Shown in pieces: positions 63,901-64,000 of a stretch of DNA of 64,000 nucleotides. Under the pieces are notes generated by a model, which was given only the letters and a program-made list of their open reading frames with translations, was not told the origin of the DNA and ran no database searches. This DNA is from JADJXV01 sp046328995 (GTDB taxonomy: Bacteria; Bacteroidota; Ignavibacteria; Kapaibacteriales; UBA961). How positions within the stretch are numbered: the first letter of the stretch is position 1; the number at the start of each line of letters is the position of its first letter. Both the position numbers and the translations under genes were made by a program. The DNA lies in NCBI GenBank assembly GCA_046328995.1, contig JAXLVN010000001.1:1116001-1180000 (forward strand), given 5' to 3'.

Positions 63901-64000
63901 GGCGGTGATATTTCACTTCAGGTCTCTTATTAATGCAGTACGTTTTATTGTAAGGGTTGATGCCGGTTGAAGCTACTGCATGGACAGGGATTTATGGTGC

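Larger units (their letters stand above)
63300..63989 (+). mobile_element. Hairpin-ended element carrying a DUF7710-like gene
   Basis: The left end (63300-63352) contains the hairpin GTCAGTTA/TAACTGAC and continues GTCAACACGTACC and ATGAAACGTACTGG, as in the element at 59331 and the composite repeat at 51995. The reverse complement of 63937-63989 matches the right end of the 59331 element, including an identical TAAAACGTACTGCAT block. The two ends thus enclose the DUF7710-like gene and a 158-base duplication. No transposase is present, so it would be a non-autonomous element with cargo. The right boundary is close to the window edge. Confidence 0.55.

Overview
The window looks like a chromosome segment from a Gram-negative member of the Bacteroidota/Chlorobiota (FCB) group. 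The evidence is: several secreted proteins with C-terminal type IX secretion sorting domains (YPNPG / RPNPA / YPQPARDN starts); a bacillithiol enzyme (BshC); outer-membrane barrel proteins; and promoters of the Bacteroidota type, TTTG or TTG, about 20 bases, then TAnnTTTG. Kapabacteria- or Ignavibacteria-like is my best guess for the lineage, but this is inference. No tRNA, rRNA operon, CRISPR array or complete phage is visible. The one structured RNA gene is RNase P RNA (rnpB, about 20705-21146).

Layout. 1-400: edge of a membrane-protein gene and a remnant of an ORF6N-type gene. 402-2669: 3-hydroxybutyryl-CoA dehydrogenase and DNA polymerase III delta'. 2808-6448: a reverse-strand copper-handling cluster, with an AraC regulator carrying a metal-binding domain, an HMA-MauE membrane protein and a multicopper oxidase fused to a CopB-like barrel. 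6489-8842: a T9SS propeller protein bracketed by two clusters of 32-nt hairpin repeats. 8910-23398: mostly core genes (UvrD/PcrA helicase, fatty acid desaturase, BshC, response regulator, lipoprotein, CNNM transporter, glycosyltransferase-like membrane protein, barrel protein, Nif3, zinc-ribbon coiled-coil protein, rnpB, Hpt protein, TolB-like protein, CinA). 23567-36161: two giant tandem alpha-2-macroglobulin genes. 36544-45190: MOP flippase, two translationally coupled TPR-adenylate cyclases, a Kir-type potassium channel and ComEC. 45301-64000: accessory region with T9SS proteins, hypothetical genes, a YoeB toxin-antitoxin pair, a PadR/pentapeptide operon split by a group II intron, a methyltransferase, and many dispersed repeats.

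How the genes work together. The copper cluster reads as sensor, membrane metal carrier, then periplasmic or outer-membrane oxidase. The paired cyclases (ATGA overlap) with a Kir channel directly downstream suggest a cAMP/potassium signalling block. The macroglobulin pair would trap proteases in the periplasm or at the outer membrane. The two copies have almost identical C-terminal 790 residues but diverged N-terminal parts, so one has overwritten the other recently.

The most unusual material is in the repeats and mobile DNA. There is a 32-nt hairpin (REP-like) family with covarying stems. There is a family of elements with hairpin-bearing terminal inverted repeats; one is an empty 240-bp MITE-like copy and one carries a DUF7710-like gene. 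A 105-bp fragment was inserted between two copies of a 53-bp direct repeat. A group II intron disrupts a pentapeptide-repeat gene, and its predicted excision restores the reading frame exactly, yet its reverse transcriptase is frameshifted.
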